Part shown: positions 50,021 to 58,848 of the stretch, piece by piece
How the letters are laid out: each line of letters starts with the position of its first letter
Position numbering within the stretch: the first letter of the stretch is position 1
Origin: Mucilaginibacter aquaedulcis
Lineage (GTDB): Bacteria > Bacteroidota > Bacteroidia > Sphingobacteriales > Sphingobacteriaceae
Direction of reading: 5' to 3'
NCBI RefSeq assembly: GCF_030409325.1
Contig: NZ_JAUFPR010000001.1
Coordinates: 868,001 to 932,000, forward strand
Length of the DNA: 64,000 bases
Notes under the pieces: generated by a model
Told to the model about the DNA's origin: nothing
Database searches by the model: none
The model's input: only the letters and a program-made list of their open reading frames with translations
Position numbers and translations under genes: made by a program

Positions 50021-50482
50021 ATGGATCAGCTGCAACCACTTAATCTTCCTCCTTACCCTTTTAAAATAAGTGACCAAAACGGGCAGCTCACCTTGTTTGA
50101 TGAGATCAGGAAAAAGAACATCATTATTACTCCTGAAGAATGGGTGCGCCAGCACTTTGTACAATATCTTATAAAAGAAAAAAACTATCCCAAAGCCCTT
50201 ATTAAACTGGAGGGCGGAATGAAACTGAACGGGCTCCAGAAACGAACAGATATTGTAGTTTTTAATGCCGAGGGGAAAAGGATATTGATAGTAGAGTGCA
50301 AAGCACCATCCATAACTATTGATCAAAAAACGTTTGATCAGATAGCCCGTTACAACATGGTGCACCAGGTATCATTATTAGCTGTAAGCAACGGCCTGCA
50401 ACATTACTATTGCCATATTGACCTTGATAAGAGACAATACCAGTTTATTGCAGATCTGCCGGATTACATACGGGCTGTTTAG
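50021..50482 (+). CDS. Type I restriction enzyme R N-terminal domain protein (HSDR_N)
   Basis: 153 residues from the ATG at 50021. The core is the HSDR_N_2-type endonuclease-like fold: WVRQHFVQYLIKEKNYPKALIKLEGGMKL, TDIVVFNAEGKRILIVECKAPS (the D...E-x-K nuclease-like triad) and FDQIARYNMVHQVSLLAVSNGLQHYYC. No helicase or methylase is nearby, so it is not part of a restriction system here. It may be a stand-alone nuclease of unknown role. It overlaps the convergent histidine kinase gene by four bases. Confidence 0.88.
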   Translation: MDQLQPLNLPPYPFKISDQNGQLTLFDEIRKKNIIITPEEWVRQHFVQYLIKEKNYPKALIKLEGGMKLNGLQKRTDIVVFNAEGKRILIVECKAPSITIDQKTFDQIARYNMVHQVSLLAVSNGLQHYYCHIDLDKRQYQFIADLPDYIRAV

Positions 50483-52278
50483 GCTACAGCAACGTAGGTT
50501 TGTATCTTTTCAATAAGTTCATCGGGCTTAAAGGGTTTAGATACATAATCATTCATTCCTGCTTCACTGATCCTGTCTCTAATATCGGCCATTGCCGAAG
50601 CTGTTAACGCGATGATTGGTATCCGCGATTTTTTCGGATCGGCCATTTTCCTGATCTCATTAGCGGCATCAAAACCATTCATTACCGGCATCTGTAAATC
50701 CATCAGTATAATATCAAAGTTACCATATTGCATAAATTCAACAGCTCGTTCGCCATTTTCGGCAATAGTTGGCGTTATCTCCCATTTTGACAACAGCTTT
50801 TTCATGAGCATCACATTAACCATGTTATCCTCGGCAATAAGTAATTTTAAGAATTTTAAACCAACCCCTTCTGCATTTTCTGCCTGTAGACCTGCATTTT
50901 CGATAACAGTTTCTGTAGATACCGGAAATTCCATATTAAACGAAAACACCGACCCTACCCCTACCTTACTGGATAAGTTTATTTTAAGCCCCTGCATATT
51001 AAGCAAGCGTTTTACTATAGCTAAGCCTAAACCGGTACCACTATATTTACGTGTAGTAGCTAATGATTCCTGGGTAAAAGGTTCAAATATGCTATTCAGC
51101 TTTTCCTCATCAATGCCTATACCTGTGTCCTTTACTAAAAAATTCACGGTAATGGTGTTATGTCGGTCTTCAAGACAAGTTACCATTACGTTAATACTTC
51201 CACGTTCTGTAAACTTTACAGCATTGTTTATGAGGTTAAAGATGATCTGTGTTAAACGGGTTGGGTCGCCAAAAAACGATTTGTTTTTTAGCACTTCATC
51301 AATAGTCAGTTTAAACTGCAATCCTTTTTGTTCGGCTATTAATATTTGTCCGCCGCAAATATTATTCATCATTTCGGTAAGGTCAAAACGGATGCTCTCA
51401 AATTCAAGCTTACCAGCCTCTATTTTGTTAAAATCAAGCACATCGTTTACAATGGCCAGCAGGTTATTTGCCGAAGATTTCAGTATTTCCAAATTCTCCT
51501 TTTGCTCTGGCCGGGGGCTGCTCATCATCAGCAAATTACTCATGCCAATTACCGCGTTAAGCGGTGTACGGATCTCATGCGACATGGTAGAAAGAAACTC
51601 GGATTTGGCATAGGCCGATTTTTCTGATTTTTCAATAGCCCGCGCCAGTTGCACGTTTAAAACTGCCTGTTCCTTAGCGCTTTTTTTAAGTTGTTTGATG
51701 TTTTTTATAAAAGCATTATAAAAGTGGCTGTGGATGTAAATAAGTATGATAAAGTTGGCAAACAGACTTATCATCTTAGTTGCCTCATCTATGTTATCAG
51801 GTTTTATCCATATTACGTAATTGTATCTGTATTCAATAATTAAAAAAAGCAGTACAGGTAAAGTATTGAGTAAGGAATATATGAGGCCCCACTTTTGCCC
51901 AACCATATAGTAGCTAAATGCAATTACAATGATAACCACCTGTACAGTTATGATGTTTATACTCTGTAACGAAATGTAAACAATGCTTGCGTTAACAAGT
52001 GTGCCAACAATAAGTAGTATATGAGATATGAGATACCATCTGGGTCTGTATGTTAATGCTTTGAACAATACAGCAACAGTAACCATTAAAAAAACAGAAG
52101 TACGGGCCAGCATCATTTGCCCCTGAAAATAAACGCTGACCAATAAAGCTCCGCAAGCTACAAATACCAGGAAAAAACCATAATAAAGTAAACGTATCCG
52201 GGCCTGGTCAAGAAAGGGTTGCTCCTTAGAAAGTATTTTGTATATGGAAATATTAAAAAAACCAGCCTTATTATGCAT
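50479..52278 (-). CDS. Hybrid sensor histidine kinase/response regulator
   Basis: 599 residues. An N-terminal region of about six membrane helices (about 30-190) lacks a large periplasmic sensor. It is followed by a short coiled coil, HisKA with His234 in STMSHEIRTPLNAVIGM, and HATPase_c with NLINNAVKF, DTGIGIDEEKLN and GTGLGLAIVKRLL. The C-terminal receiver domain carries AEDNMVNVMLMKKLL and the phospho-acceptor Asp in ILMDLQMPVMNG. This is the BarA/TorS-like hybrid layout without Hpt, so a separate phosphotransfer protein must act downstream. Confidence 0.93.
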   Translation of the reverse strand: MHNKAGFFNISIYKILSKEQPFLDQARIRLLYYGFFLVFVACGALLVSVYFQGQMMLARTSVFLMVTVAVLFKALTYRPRWYLISHILLIVGTLVNASIVYISLQSINIITVQVVIIVIAFSYYMVGQKWGLIYSLLNTLPVLLFLIIEYRYNYVIWIKPDNIDEATKMISLFANFIILIYIHSHFYNAFIKNIKQLKKSAKEQAVLNVQLARAIEKSEKSAYAKSEFLSTMSHEIRTPLNAVIGMSNLLMMSSPRPEQKENLEILKSSANNLLAIVNDVLDFNKIEAGKLEFESIRFDLTEMMNNICGGQILIAEQKGLQFKLTIDEVLKNKSFFGDPTRLTQIIFNLINNAVKFTERGSINVMVTCLEDRHNTITVNFLVKDTGIGIDEEKLNSIFEPFTQESLATTRKYSGTGLGLAIVKRLLNMQGLKINLSSKVGVGSVFSFNMEFPVSTETVIENAGLQAENAEGVGLKFLKLLIAEDNMVNVMLMKKLLSKWEITPTIAENGERAVEFMQYGNFDIILMDLQMPVMNGFDAANEIRKMADPKKSRIPIIALTASAMADIRDRISEAGMNDYVSKPFKPDELIEKIQTYVAVA

Positions 52279-52373
52279 ATTTAAACAACAAGCAGCAGTT
52301 ATTCAGCAGAACTTAGCAGGTGAAATTTCACCTGCTAAGTTTTGCTACTGCTCGTAGCAAACATGATATGCAA

Positions 52374-55049
52374 TTAATCAGCCAAAGTGGTCAGGTTCTC
52401 TTCCAGTATGGCTAATTTAGCTTCGGCATCTGCCCGTTTTTTCTGTTCTATATCAATTACTTCGGGTTTGGCATTGGCCATAAAACGCTCGTTATTGAGC
52501 TTTGCATTTACCGATTTCAGGAAACCTAAAAGGTATTCTTTTTCCTTTTCCAAACGAGTGCGTTCTGCAACCGGATCTACGTTTTCGCTTAGCGGAACAT
52601 AAAATTCATCAGTTGAGGCAATGAAGTTTATAGCGCCATTCACCTTATCATTCACTACACTGAATGTACCTATGTTGGCCAGTTTAGTTATTATTGGCTC
52701 ATATTGCTGGTAAGGCAACCCTGAGTTTATCTTTACCGATAGGTCAAGTGCCTCTTTAGGCGAAATTTGTTTGGTGTTACGAATATTCCTGATTTGGGTG
52801 ATAATAATTTTTACGATCTCTAAGTGATTCAGCGTTTGTGCATTTATTTCCCCAATATTTGGTAATTGTGCAACAATGCAACAATCCATTTCATCACGTT
52901 CTCCAAAAAGCTCATCATGCCATAGCTCCTCAGAAAGGAACGGTATAAACGGGTGCAACACCTTCATGATATTTTCAAAATATTGAATGGTAACATCATA
53001 GGTGGCTTTATCAATAGGCTGCTGATAAGCAGGCTTGATCATTTCCAGGTACCATGCACAAAAATCGTCCCAGACCAGCTTATAGGTGGCCATAAGGGCT
53101 TCTGATAGCTTGTATTGTCCAAATTGAGTTTCTATTTCGGCCAGCGCCTGGTTAAAGCGATTGCCAAACCATTCAATAGCTATCTGATTTGGGTTAGACA
53201 GGTTTTCATCAACCTCCCAGCCTTTGATCAGCTTAAAGGCGTTCCATACCTTGTTGGCAAAGTTACGGCCCTGCTCGCAGTAGCTTTCATCAAACATCAG
53301 GTCGTTACCTGCCGGCGAGCATAGCAACATCCCTACCCTTACACCATCGGCACCATATTTCTCAATCAGATCAAGTGGATCGGGCGAGTTACCTAACGAT
53401 TTTGACATCTTACGGCCCAACTTATCCCTAACTATACCGGTTAGGTAAACATTTTTAAACGGTGCCTGCCCTCTGAACTCGTGTCCGGCCATGATCATCC
53501 TGGCTACCCAGAAAAATAAGATCTCGGGAGCGGTTACCAGATCATTGGTTGGATAGTAATAGTTAATATCAGCATTATCAGGGTCTTTAAAACCGTCAAA
53601 TACAGATATAGGCCACAACCATGATGAAAACCAGGTATCAACCACGTCTTCATCTTGTTTTAGATCAGCAGCGCTGAGGTTTGAGTTTTGCGTTTTGAGT
53701 TTTGCCTCGGTTAAAGCCTCATCTATATTTTTAGCAATAACAAACTCGCCATTGGGTAAATACCAGGCCGGGATCTGTTGACCCCACCAAAGCTGACGGC
53801 TGATATTCCAGTCCCGCACGTTTTCCATCCAGTGTCGATAGGTATTTACAAACTTATCAGGAATAAGGTTAACCTCGCCGTTCAAAACATAATCAAGGGC
53901 GGGTTTAGCCATCTCGCTCATTTTGCAGAACCATTGCATAGATAGCTTAGGCTCAATAACCGCATCAGTACGTTCAGAAAAACCTATCTGCGATTTATAA
54001 TCCTCTACCTTGGCCAACGCGCCGGCTTCTTCCAGCAATACCGCAATTTTTTTACGTGCAGCAAAACGGTCAACACCAACTAATATTTGTGCTTTTTCGT
54101 TCAGCGTACCATCGTCATTTAAAATATCAATAACAGGCAGGTTATGTTTCTGGCCCAGTTCATAATCGTTCAGGTCATGTGCTGGTGTAACCTTTAAACA
54201 GCCCGTACCAAAATCCATTGTAACATACTCATCCAGTATAACCGGAATTTCGCGGTTAATAAGCGGAATAAATACCCTTTTACCATGCAGGTGCAGGTAA
54301 CGTTCGTCATTAGGGTTAATACAGATAGCTGCATCGGCCATAATAGTTTCCGGACGGGTTGTGGCAATGGTTAGGTAAGTGCGGGGTGCGGGGTTTCCGG
54401 TTTCGTTTTTATCCGCTCCGGTATCCTCGCTCTGCGCAACTTCATAATTTATATAATAAAGCTTCTGATTAACTTCTTTACGGATAACTTCTTCATCAGA
54501 TACCGCGGTTTTACCTTGCGGATCCCAGTTAACCATACGTACGCCACGATAGATCCAGCCTTTTTTATACAGATGGATGAAGGTATCTATCACAGCTTCG
54601 GAAAGGTCTTCGTCCATAGTAAAACGGGTACGATCCCAATCGCATGAGGCTCCTAACTTTTTAAGCTGCTCCAGGATAATGCCGCCATATTTCTCTTTCC
54701 ACTCCCAGGCATAAGCCAAAAATTCGGGGCGGGTAAGGTCTTTTTTGCTGATGCCGCGCTCTTTAAGCATGGCTACAACCTTGGCTTCGGTAGCAATACT
54801 GGCGTGATCCGTACCCGGAACCCAGCAGGCATTTTTGCCTTTCATACGGGCACGGCGTACTAATACATCCTGTATGGTATTGTTCAACATATGCCCCATG
54901 TGCAAAACCCCGGTAACGTTTGGCGGCGGAATGACTATTGTATAAGGCTCGCGCTCATCAGGCACTGATTTAAAAAAATCGTGCTTTAACCAGTAACTGT
55001 ACCACTTCTCTTCGGTTTCTTTAGGCAGATATGTTTTAGAAATACTCAT
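52374..55049 (-). CDS. valS: Valyl-tRNA synthetase
   Basis: 891 residues from the ATG at 55049. Class I synthetase motifs are present: HIGH as HMGH within PPNVTGVLHMGHML, and KMSKS in KLGRKMSKSLGN. The editing domain (ATTRPETIMADAAI; GTGCLKVTPAHDLNDYELG) and the C-terminal coiled-coil arm (PVAERTRLEKEKEYLLGFLKSVNAKLNNERF) are typical of ValRS. It charges tRNA-Val in the cytoplasm and is essential. Full length. A 7-bp tandem repeat lies about 135 bases upstream of the start. Confidence 0.97.
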   Translation of the reverse strand: MSISKTYLPKETEEKWYSYWLKHDFFKSVPDEREPYTIVIPPPNVTGVLHMGHMLNNTIQDVLVRRARMKGKNACWVPGTDHASIATEAKVVAMLKERGISKKDLTRPEFLAYAWEWKEKYGGIILEQLKKLGASCDWDRTRFTMDEDLSEAVIDTFIHLYKKGWIYRGVRMVNWDPQGKTAVSDEEVIRKEVNQKLYYINYEVAQSEDTGADKNETGNPAPRTYLTIATTRPETIMADAAICINPNDERYLHLHGKRVFIPLINREIPVILDEYVTMDFGTGCLKVTPAHDLNDYELGQKHNLPVIDILNDDGTLNEKAQILVGVDRFAARKKIAVLLEEAGALAKVEDYKSQIGFSERTDAVIEPKLSMQWFCKMSEMAKPALDYVLNGEVNLIPDKFVNTYRHWMENVRDWNISRQLWWGQQIPAWYLPNGEFVIAKNIDEALTEAKLKTQNSNLSAADLKQDEDVVDTWFSSWLWPISVFDGFKDPDNADINYYYPTNDLVTAPEILFFWVARMIMAGHEFRGQAPFKNVYLTGIVRDKLGRKMSKSLGNSPDPLDLIEKYGADGVRVGMLLCSPAGNDLMFDESYCEQGRNFANKVWNAFKLIKGWEVDENLSNPNQIAIEWFGNRFNQALAEIETQFGQYKLSEALMATYKLVWDDFCAWYLEMIKPAYQQPIDKATYDVTIQYFENIMKVLHPFIPFLSEELWHDELFGERDEMDCCIVAQLPNIGEINAQTLNHLEIVKIIITQIRNIRNTKQISPKEALDLSVKINSGLPYQQYEPIITKLANIGTFSVVNDKVNGAINFIASTDEFYVPLSENVDPVAERTRLEKEKEYLLGFLKSVNAKLNNERFMANAKPEVIDIEQKKRADAEAKLAILEENLTTLAD

Positions 55050-55183
55050 AATGCGCAAAAATAAATAAATTAGACCGTTGATTTAGGTGATTTTTTTGAT
55101 TCCGTTGATTTTTTGTCTGAACCTTGATTTATCTGATTAAGTGATTCATTCGATTTTTCTTAACTTGTAAGCTATTTTTCCAA

Positions 55184-55264
55184 ACCACTCACCACTCACC
55201 ACTCACCACTCACCACTCACCACTCACCACTCACCACTCACCACATCACCACTCACCACATCAC
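55184..55264. repeat. 7-bp tandem repeat (ACCACTC)n
   Basis: Eight perfect ACCACTC units (55184-55239), then slightly degenerate ACCACATC and ACCACTC units to 55264. It lies between the divergent valS and M13 peptidase genes, about 135 bases from the valS start. The remaining bases in 55050-55466 hold no gene I can support, apart from a doubtful 35-codon frame. Confidence 0.95.
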
Positions 55265-55466
55265 AATATTTTTACAATAAGCCCGTTTTTAATGTCAGTA
55301 ACCTTAAAAGTCATGAAATCAATGGATCTGCACCGCTTTTGGCTTGATATTTTAAAAAGGTCAAAGCTTTCGTTTTTCGTAAACTGGTTTAACCGCTAAA
55401 CGCATCCGCATCCGCGGTTTGCACACAACTAACATATTTCACTAACTTTAATTTTTAAATTTTAAT

Positions 55467-57542
55467 ATGAAATTAAAGTTACCTTACTATGTAATGCTGG
55501 CAGGTTCCCTAACGCTGTCGGCTAATAGCTTTGCTGCCGATGGTGGCGCATCACCCAAAGCAAGCCATAAGCAAGGCGTTCCGAAAAAATTTATTGATCC
55601 GGCCAACATGAATACCAGCGTTAAGCCCGGCGATGATTTTTTTGACTACGCCAATGGCAACTGGATAAAACAAAATGCTATACCTGCCAAAGAAACCCGC
55701 TGGGGTAGCTTTAATATCCTTCGCCAGGAAAATACCGATAAATTATTGGGCCTGCTCAACGAGGTAAGCAAACAATCGGCAACGCAACCTAAAGGAAGTT
55801 TAAAACAACGCGTTGGCGACCTGTACGCAAGCGGCATGGATAGCGTAAATATTGAAAAACGCGGTTACGACCCTCTTAAGCCCGATTTACAACGCATTGA
55901 TAAAATAAGCAGTCTTGACGATGTAATAAACGAGATCACCTATCAGCGTGTTAACGGTGAGGGCAGCCCGCTGTTCAGGTTTGGTGTTGGGCAGGATGAC
56001 AAGAACGTAAATAAATACGTTGCCGGACTTGACCAGGGCGGTACCTCATTGCCCGACCGTGATTATTATTTAAAAACAGACGCGCGTACCAAAGGCATAC
56101 AGGATGCCTATAAAAAATATATTGTTGCGCTGTTTACGTTAACAGGCAGCAGCAACGATGCGGCTGTTAAAAATGCTGATGTTATTTTAGGCCTTGAAAC
56201 CACATTAGCCAAAGCACAGCTAAGCCGTGTAGCCATGCGCGATCCTAATGTTACCTACAACAAATTTTCGGTTGATGCCTTCAGCAAAACAACGCCGCAT
56301 TTAAACTGGGTGAAACTTTTGCCGCAAATGAAAGCCGAAGGTCAGGATACTGTTCTGGTTGGCCAACCAGCCTTTTTCAAAGTTGCCGACTCCCTGCTTG
56401 CAGCTACCCCGGTTGATAACTGGAAGGTTTATTTAAAGTGGAGCATACTTAAAGGAACTGCATCTGCACTAAGTTCATCATTTGTAAACGCCACCTTTGA
56501 TTTTAATAAGGTACTGAGCGGACAAAAAGTGCAGACACCTCGTAACGAGCGTATAAGCGCTCTTGTTGACGGCAGCCTCGGCGAATTGCTGGGCCAGTTG
56601 TTTGTTGAAAAATACTTTACTCCCGCTGCCAAGCAATACATGGTTGATCTGGTGAACAACCTCAAGGGAACCCTTGGCGATCGTATTAAACGTCTGGATT
56701 GGATGAGCCCCGAAACAAAAGAGCGTGCCCTTAAAAAGCTGGCCGCCTTTACCGTTAAAATAGGCTATCCTGATAAATGGGAAAAATACGATGGAGTAGT
56801 GATTGACCGTAACGATTATGTAGGTAACCTCCGCAACCTGTCTGTTTGGCGTTACAACTTTAACGTAAGCCGTTTAGGCAAACCGGTTGATAAAACCCGT
56901 TGGAGCATGACCCCACCAACCGTTAATGCTTACTACAACCCAACAAATAATGAGATCGTATTCCCGGCTGGTATATTGCAGTTCCCCTTCTTTGATTTTA
57001 AGGCCGATGATGCCGTAAACTATGGTGGTATTGGTGCTGTGATAGGACACGAAATGACCCACGGATTCGACGATCAGGGCCGCCAGTACGATGCTGATGG
57101 CACCCTGCGTGATTGGTGGACAAAAACCGATGCCGACAAATTTAAGGTACGCGCCAATAAAGTGGTTGATCAATACAACGCCTTTACGGTTGTTGACACG
57201 CTGCACGTAAATGGCAAACTAACGCTTGGCGAAAACCTTGCCGACCTTGGTGGCCTAAACGTTGCCTATGAGGCCTACAAGAAAACCAAACAAGGCCAGG
57301 AAAACAAAAAAATAGATGGCTTTACTGCCGATCAGCGTTTCTTTTTATCATGGGCACAAGTATGGCGCAGTTCGCAACGCCCTGAAGCGGCAGCGCAACG
57401 CATCCTGACCGATCCGCACTCGCCTGAACAATATCGCACCAATGCGCCGCTTACCAACATTGATGCCTGGTACAAAGCATTTAATGTACAACCCGGCGAT
57501 AAAATGTATAAAAAGCCTGAAGACAGGATAAAGGTGTGGTAG
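55467..57542 (+). CDS. M13 family zinc metallopeptidase (neprilysin/PepO-like)
   Basis: 691 residues with a signal peptide (about 1-23, ANSFAAD), so exported. The N-terminal M13 domain starts with VKPGDDFFDYANGNWIKQNAIP. The catalytic domain contains NAYYNPTNNEIVFPAGILQ, the zinc motif HEMTH in VIGHEMTHGFDDQGRQYDADG (about residues 527-531), the third zinc ligand in LTLGENLADLGGL (Glu), and RTNAPLTNIDAWYKAFNVQPGDKMY at the end. It probably degrades peptides in the periplasm. Monocistronic, closed by a strong terminator. Confidence 0.95.
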   Translation: MKLKLPYYVMLAGSLTLSANSFAADGGASPKASHKQGVPKKFIDPANMNTSVKPGDDFFDYANGNWIKQNAIPAKETRWGSFNILRQENTDKLLGLLNEVSKQSATQPKGSLKQRVGDLYASGMDSVNIEKRGYDPLKPDLQRIDKISSLDDVINEITYQRVNGEGSPLFRFGVGQDDKNVNKYVAGLDQGGTSLPDRDYYLKTDARTKGIQDAYKKYIVALFTLTGSSNDAAVKNADVILGLETTLAKAQLSRVAMRDPNVTYNKFSVDAFSKTTPHLNWVKLLPQMKAEGQDTVLVGQPAFFKVADSLLAATPVDNWKVYLKWSILKGTASALSSSFVNATFDFNKVLSGQKVQTPRNERISALVDGSLGELLGQLFVEKYFTPAAKQYMVDLVNNLKGTLGDRIKRLDWMSPETKERALKKLAAFTVKIGYPDKWEKYDGVVIDRNDYVGNLRNLSVWRYNFNVSRLGKPVDKTRWSMTPPTVNAYYNPTNNEIVFPAGILQFPFFDFKADDAVNYGGIGAVIGHEMTHGFDDQGRQYDADGTLRDWWTKTDADKFKVRANKVVDQYNAFTVVDTLHVNGKLTLGENLADLGGLNVAYEAYKKTKQGQENKKIDGFTADQRFFLSWAQVWRSSQRPEAAAQRILTDPHSPEQYRTNAPLTNIDAWYKAFNVQPGDKMYKKPEDRIKVW

Positions 57543-57557
57543 TTAATGCCACTCATA

Positions 57558-57596
57558 ACAAGAAAGCCCGGCAAAACCGGGCTTTCTTGTTTTTTT
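57558..57596 (+). terminator. Rho-independent terminator after M13 gene
   Basis: ACAAGAAAGCCCGG (57558-57571) and CCGGGCTTTCTTGT (57577-57590) form a 14-bp perfect stem around CAAAA, then T6. It faces the convergent gene ending at 57613. Confidence 0.95.
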
Positions 57597-57612
57597 AATA
57601 TAGGTTGAGTTT

Positions 57613-57972
57613 TTAATTAATTTTCCAGACACCTTCCAGGTAAAGCTTGTATCGGGTAGGTTGAAATTCGCCATAGGCGAAAACCATTATGGTATTACCC
57701 TTTTTGCAAAAGTACAAACGCAGGCCCTCGCTCCCTTTGTAAAGCTTTAAAAAGCCATTGTCGGTTGTAAATCCACCGGTTTGTATGATAGTTTCAAAAT
57801 CGGCATCTCCAATGATGGCACGCAGATCTTCAAAAGCATTACGGGCAAAATCGTTGAATTTTATTGCCACACCTGTTGCAATCTCTGTATCCGGAACAAA
57901 ATACCTGTCAATAATTTCAGATTCATTTCCATCAAATAACAACGAATTTGTCATGGCGTATTTTGCTATCAT
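57613..57972 (-). CDS. Small protein, candidate immunity partner of TNT-like toxin
   Basis: 119 residues, soluble, no signal peptide, moderately acidic. I recognise no family. It starts two bases after the stop codon of the TNT-domain gene and is therefore translationally linked to it. The C-terminal half (GFLKLYKGSEGLRLYFCKKGNTIMVFAYGEF) reads as a set of beta strands. Tuberculosis TNT is neutralised by a dedicated small cytoplasmic inhibitor (IFT); the gene order and size here match that pattern, but no sequence similarity to IFT is claimed. Confidence 0.7.
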   Translation of the reverse strand: MIAKYAMTNSLLFDGNESEIIDRYFVPDTEIATGVAIKFNDFARNAFEDLRAIIGDADFETIIQTGGFTTDNGFLKLYKGSEGLRLYFCKKGNTIMVFAYGEFQPTRYKLYLEGVWKIN

Positions 57973-57974
57973 AA

Positions 57975-58610
57975 TTATTTAGAGCTTTCCTGTTTCTTTT
58001 GTTCCTCAAGATAACCTTCTTTCTTCAGATCGTTAACCGTATAAGGTAATTCATCCTGAACACCTAAACCCGGCTTGCCAAACCACGGGATAATTTTTCC
58101 TTCCTTAACATTTGTAATAGGCTTTACAATTTTATAAACCCTGTAAGGCGAGCTCAAAGTTTTATCGGGCAGGGCACGCTGCGGAAAGGGAACATCTGTT
58201 AAAGATACAAAAGTACCTTTATCCTGAAAAACACTATCGGCATCAAAATAACCTCCGTAACGGTCAATCAGCACACCGGCTTTCAAAACCACTATTTTTA
58301 AATTTACCGCGCCCCGGTTTGGAGGCCAGCCACCGTTTAAATTATTGGCTGTAAAAAATTTCTCCAGCCCGTCCCACTTTTCATCTCTCCATAATGCCCA
58401 GGCAGTATCGGCCAGTGCTTTTTTGGTGCTGTCGGCAAAATCAGATACGGAACTTTTAAAAACATCAAAGCTCACGCCCCTAACAAGGCCGTCGGCGCTT
58501 TTGTGATGTTTTAAATTACCTGAATGATGATGAGCTGAATTTTTTTGTTGAGCTGTTGCCAGGAATGGCATAAACAGCGCTGCTATTAGCAGAACTTTTA
58601 TCGATTTCAT
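57975..58610 (-). CDS. Secreted TNT (NAD glycohydrolase toxin) domain protein
   Basis: 211 residues from the ATG at 58610, which starts a Sec signal peptide (MKSIKVLLIAALFMPFLATAQ, cleaved about residue 20). A His-rich segment (HHHSG and KHHK, 27-36) follows. The C-terminal 120 residues match the TNT domain first described in CpnT of Mycobacterium tuberculosis: WPPNRG (95-100), IDRYG (115-119) with Arg117, RALP (145-148), and PWFGKPGLGVQ (175-185) with Gln185. In the known enzyme an Arg, a Tyr and a Gln are needed for NAD+ cleavage; the Arg and Gln are present and similarly spaced, while the Tyr position is uncertain. A Sec-exported, stand-alone TNT protein, rather than a large toxin tail, is unusual. 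Confidence 0.82.
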   Translation of the reverse strand: MKSIKVLLIAALFMPFLATAQQKNSAHHHSGNLKHHKSADGLVRGVSFDVFKSSVSDFADSTKKALADTAWALWRDEKWDGLEKFFTANNLNGGWPPNRGAVNLKIVVLKAGVLIDRYGGYFDADSVFQDKGTFVSLTDVPFPQRALPDKTLSSPYRVYKIVKPITNVKEGKIIPWFGKPGLGVQDELPYTVNDLKKEGYLEEQKKQESSK

Positions 58611-58848
58611 AATAAGGTTGTTTAGTCGGTATAAAAATAATACGAATAAATACATATTATATATTTATTTTATTCATATCAATTATTACAATTCACACAT
58701 AAAAAATCTTATTTAATAATTAAAATAAGTTTAAATAAATTAAATTGTCATAATATACTATCCACCATAAATAATTAATTATTTTACTTTTGGCTAACCC
58801 CGGCACAGGTAATCAATGCAAGCAAAGCTTTATATTTGCGGTTATATT

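Noticed and set aside
50021..50482. Restriction-modification system
   Set aside because: Only the HSDR_N-like domain is present; no helicase, specificity or methyltransferase gene is nearby.
50612..51613. 333-codon frame opposite the hybrid kinase
   Set aside because: Shadow of the kinase gene, whose domains are complete on the other strand.
55184..55264. CRISPR array
   Set aside because: The repeat unit is only 7 bases with no spacers.
55292..55399. 35-codon frame (starts MSVTLKVMKSM, ends FVNWFNR) before the M13 gene
   Set aside because: Basic and amphipathic, so a small protein is conceivable, but there is no conservation evidence or promoter to support it.
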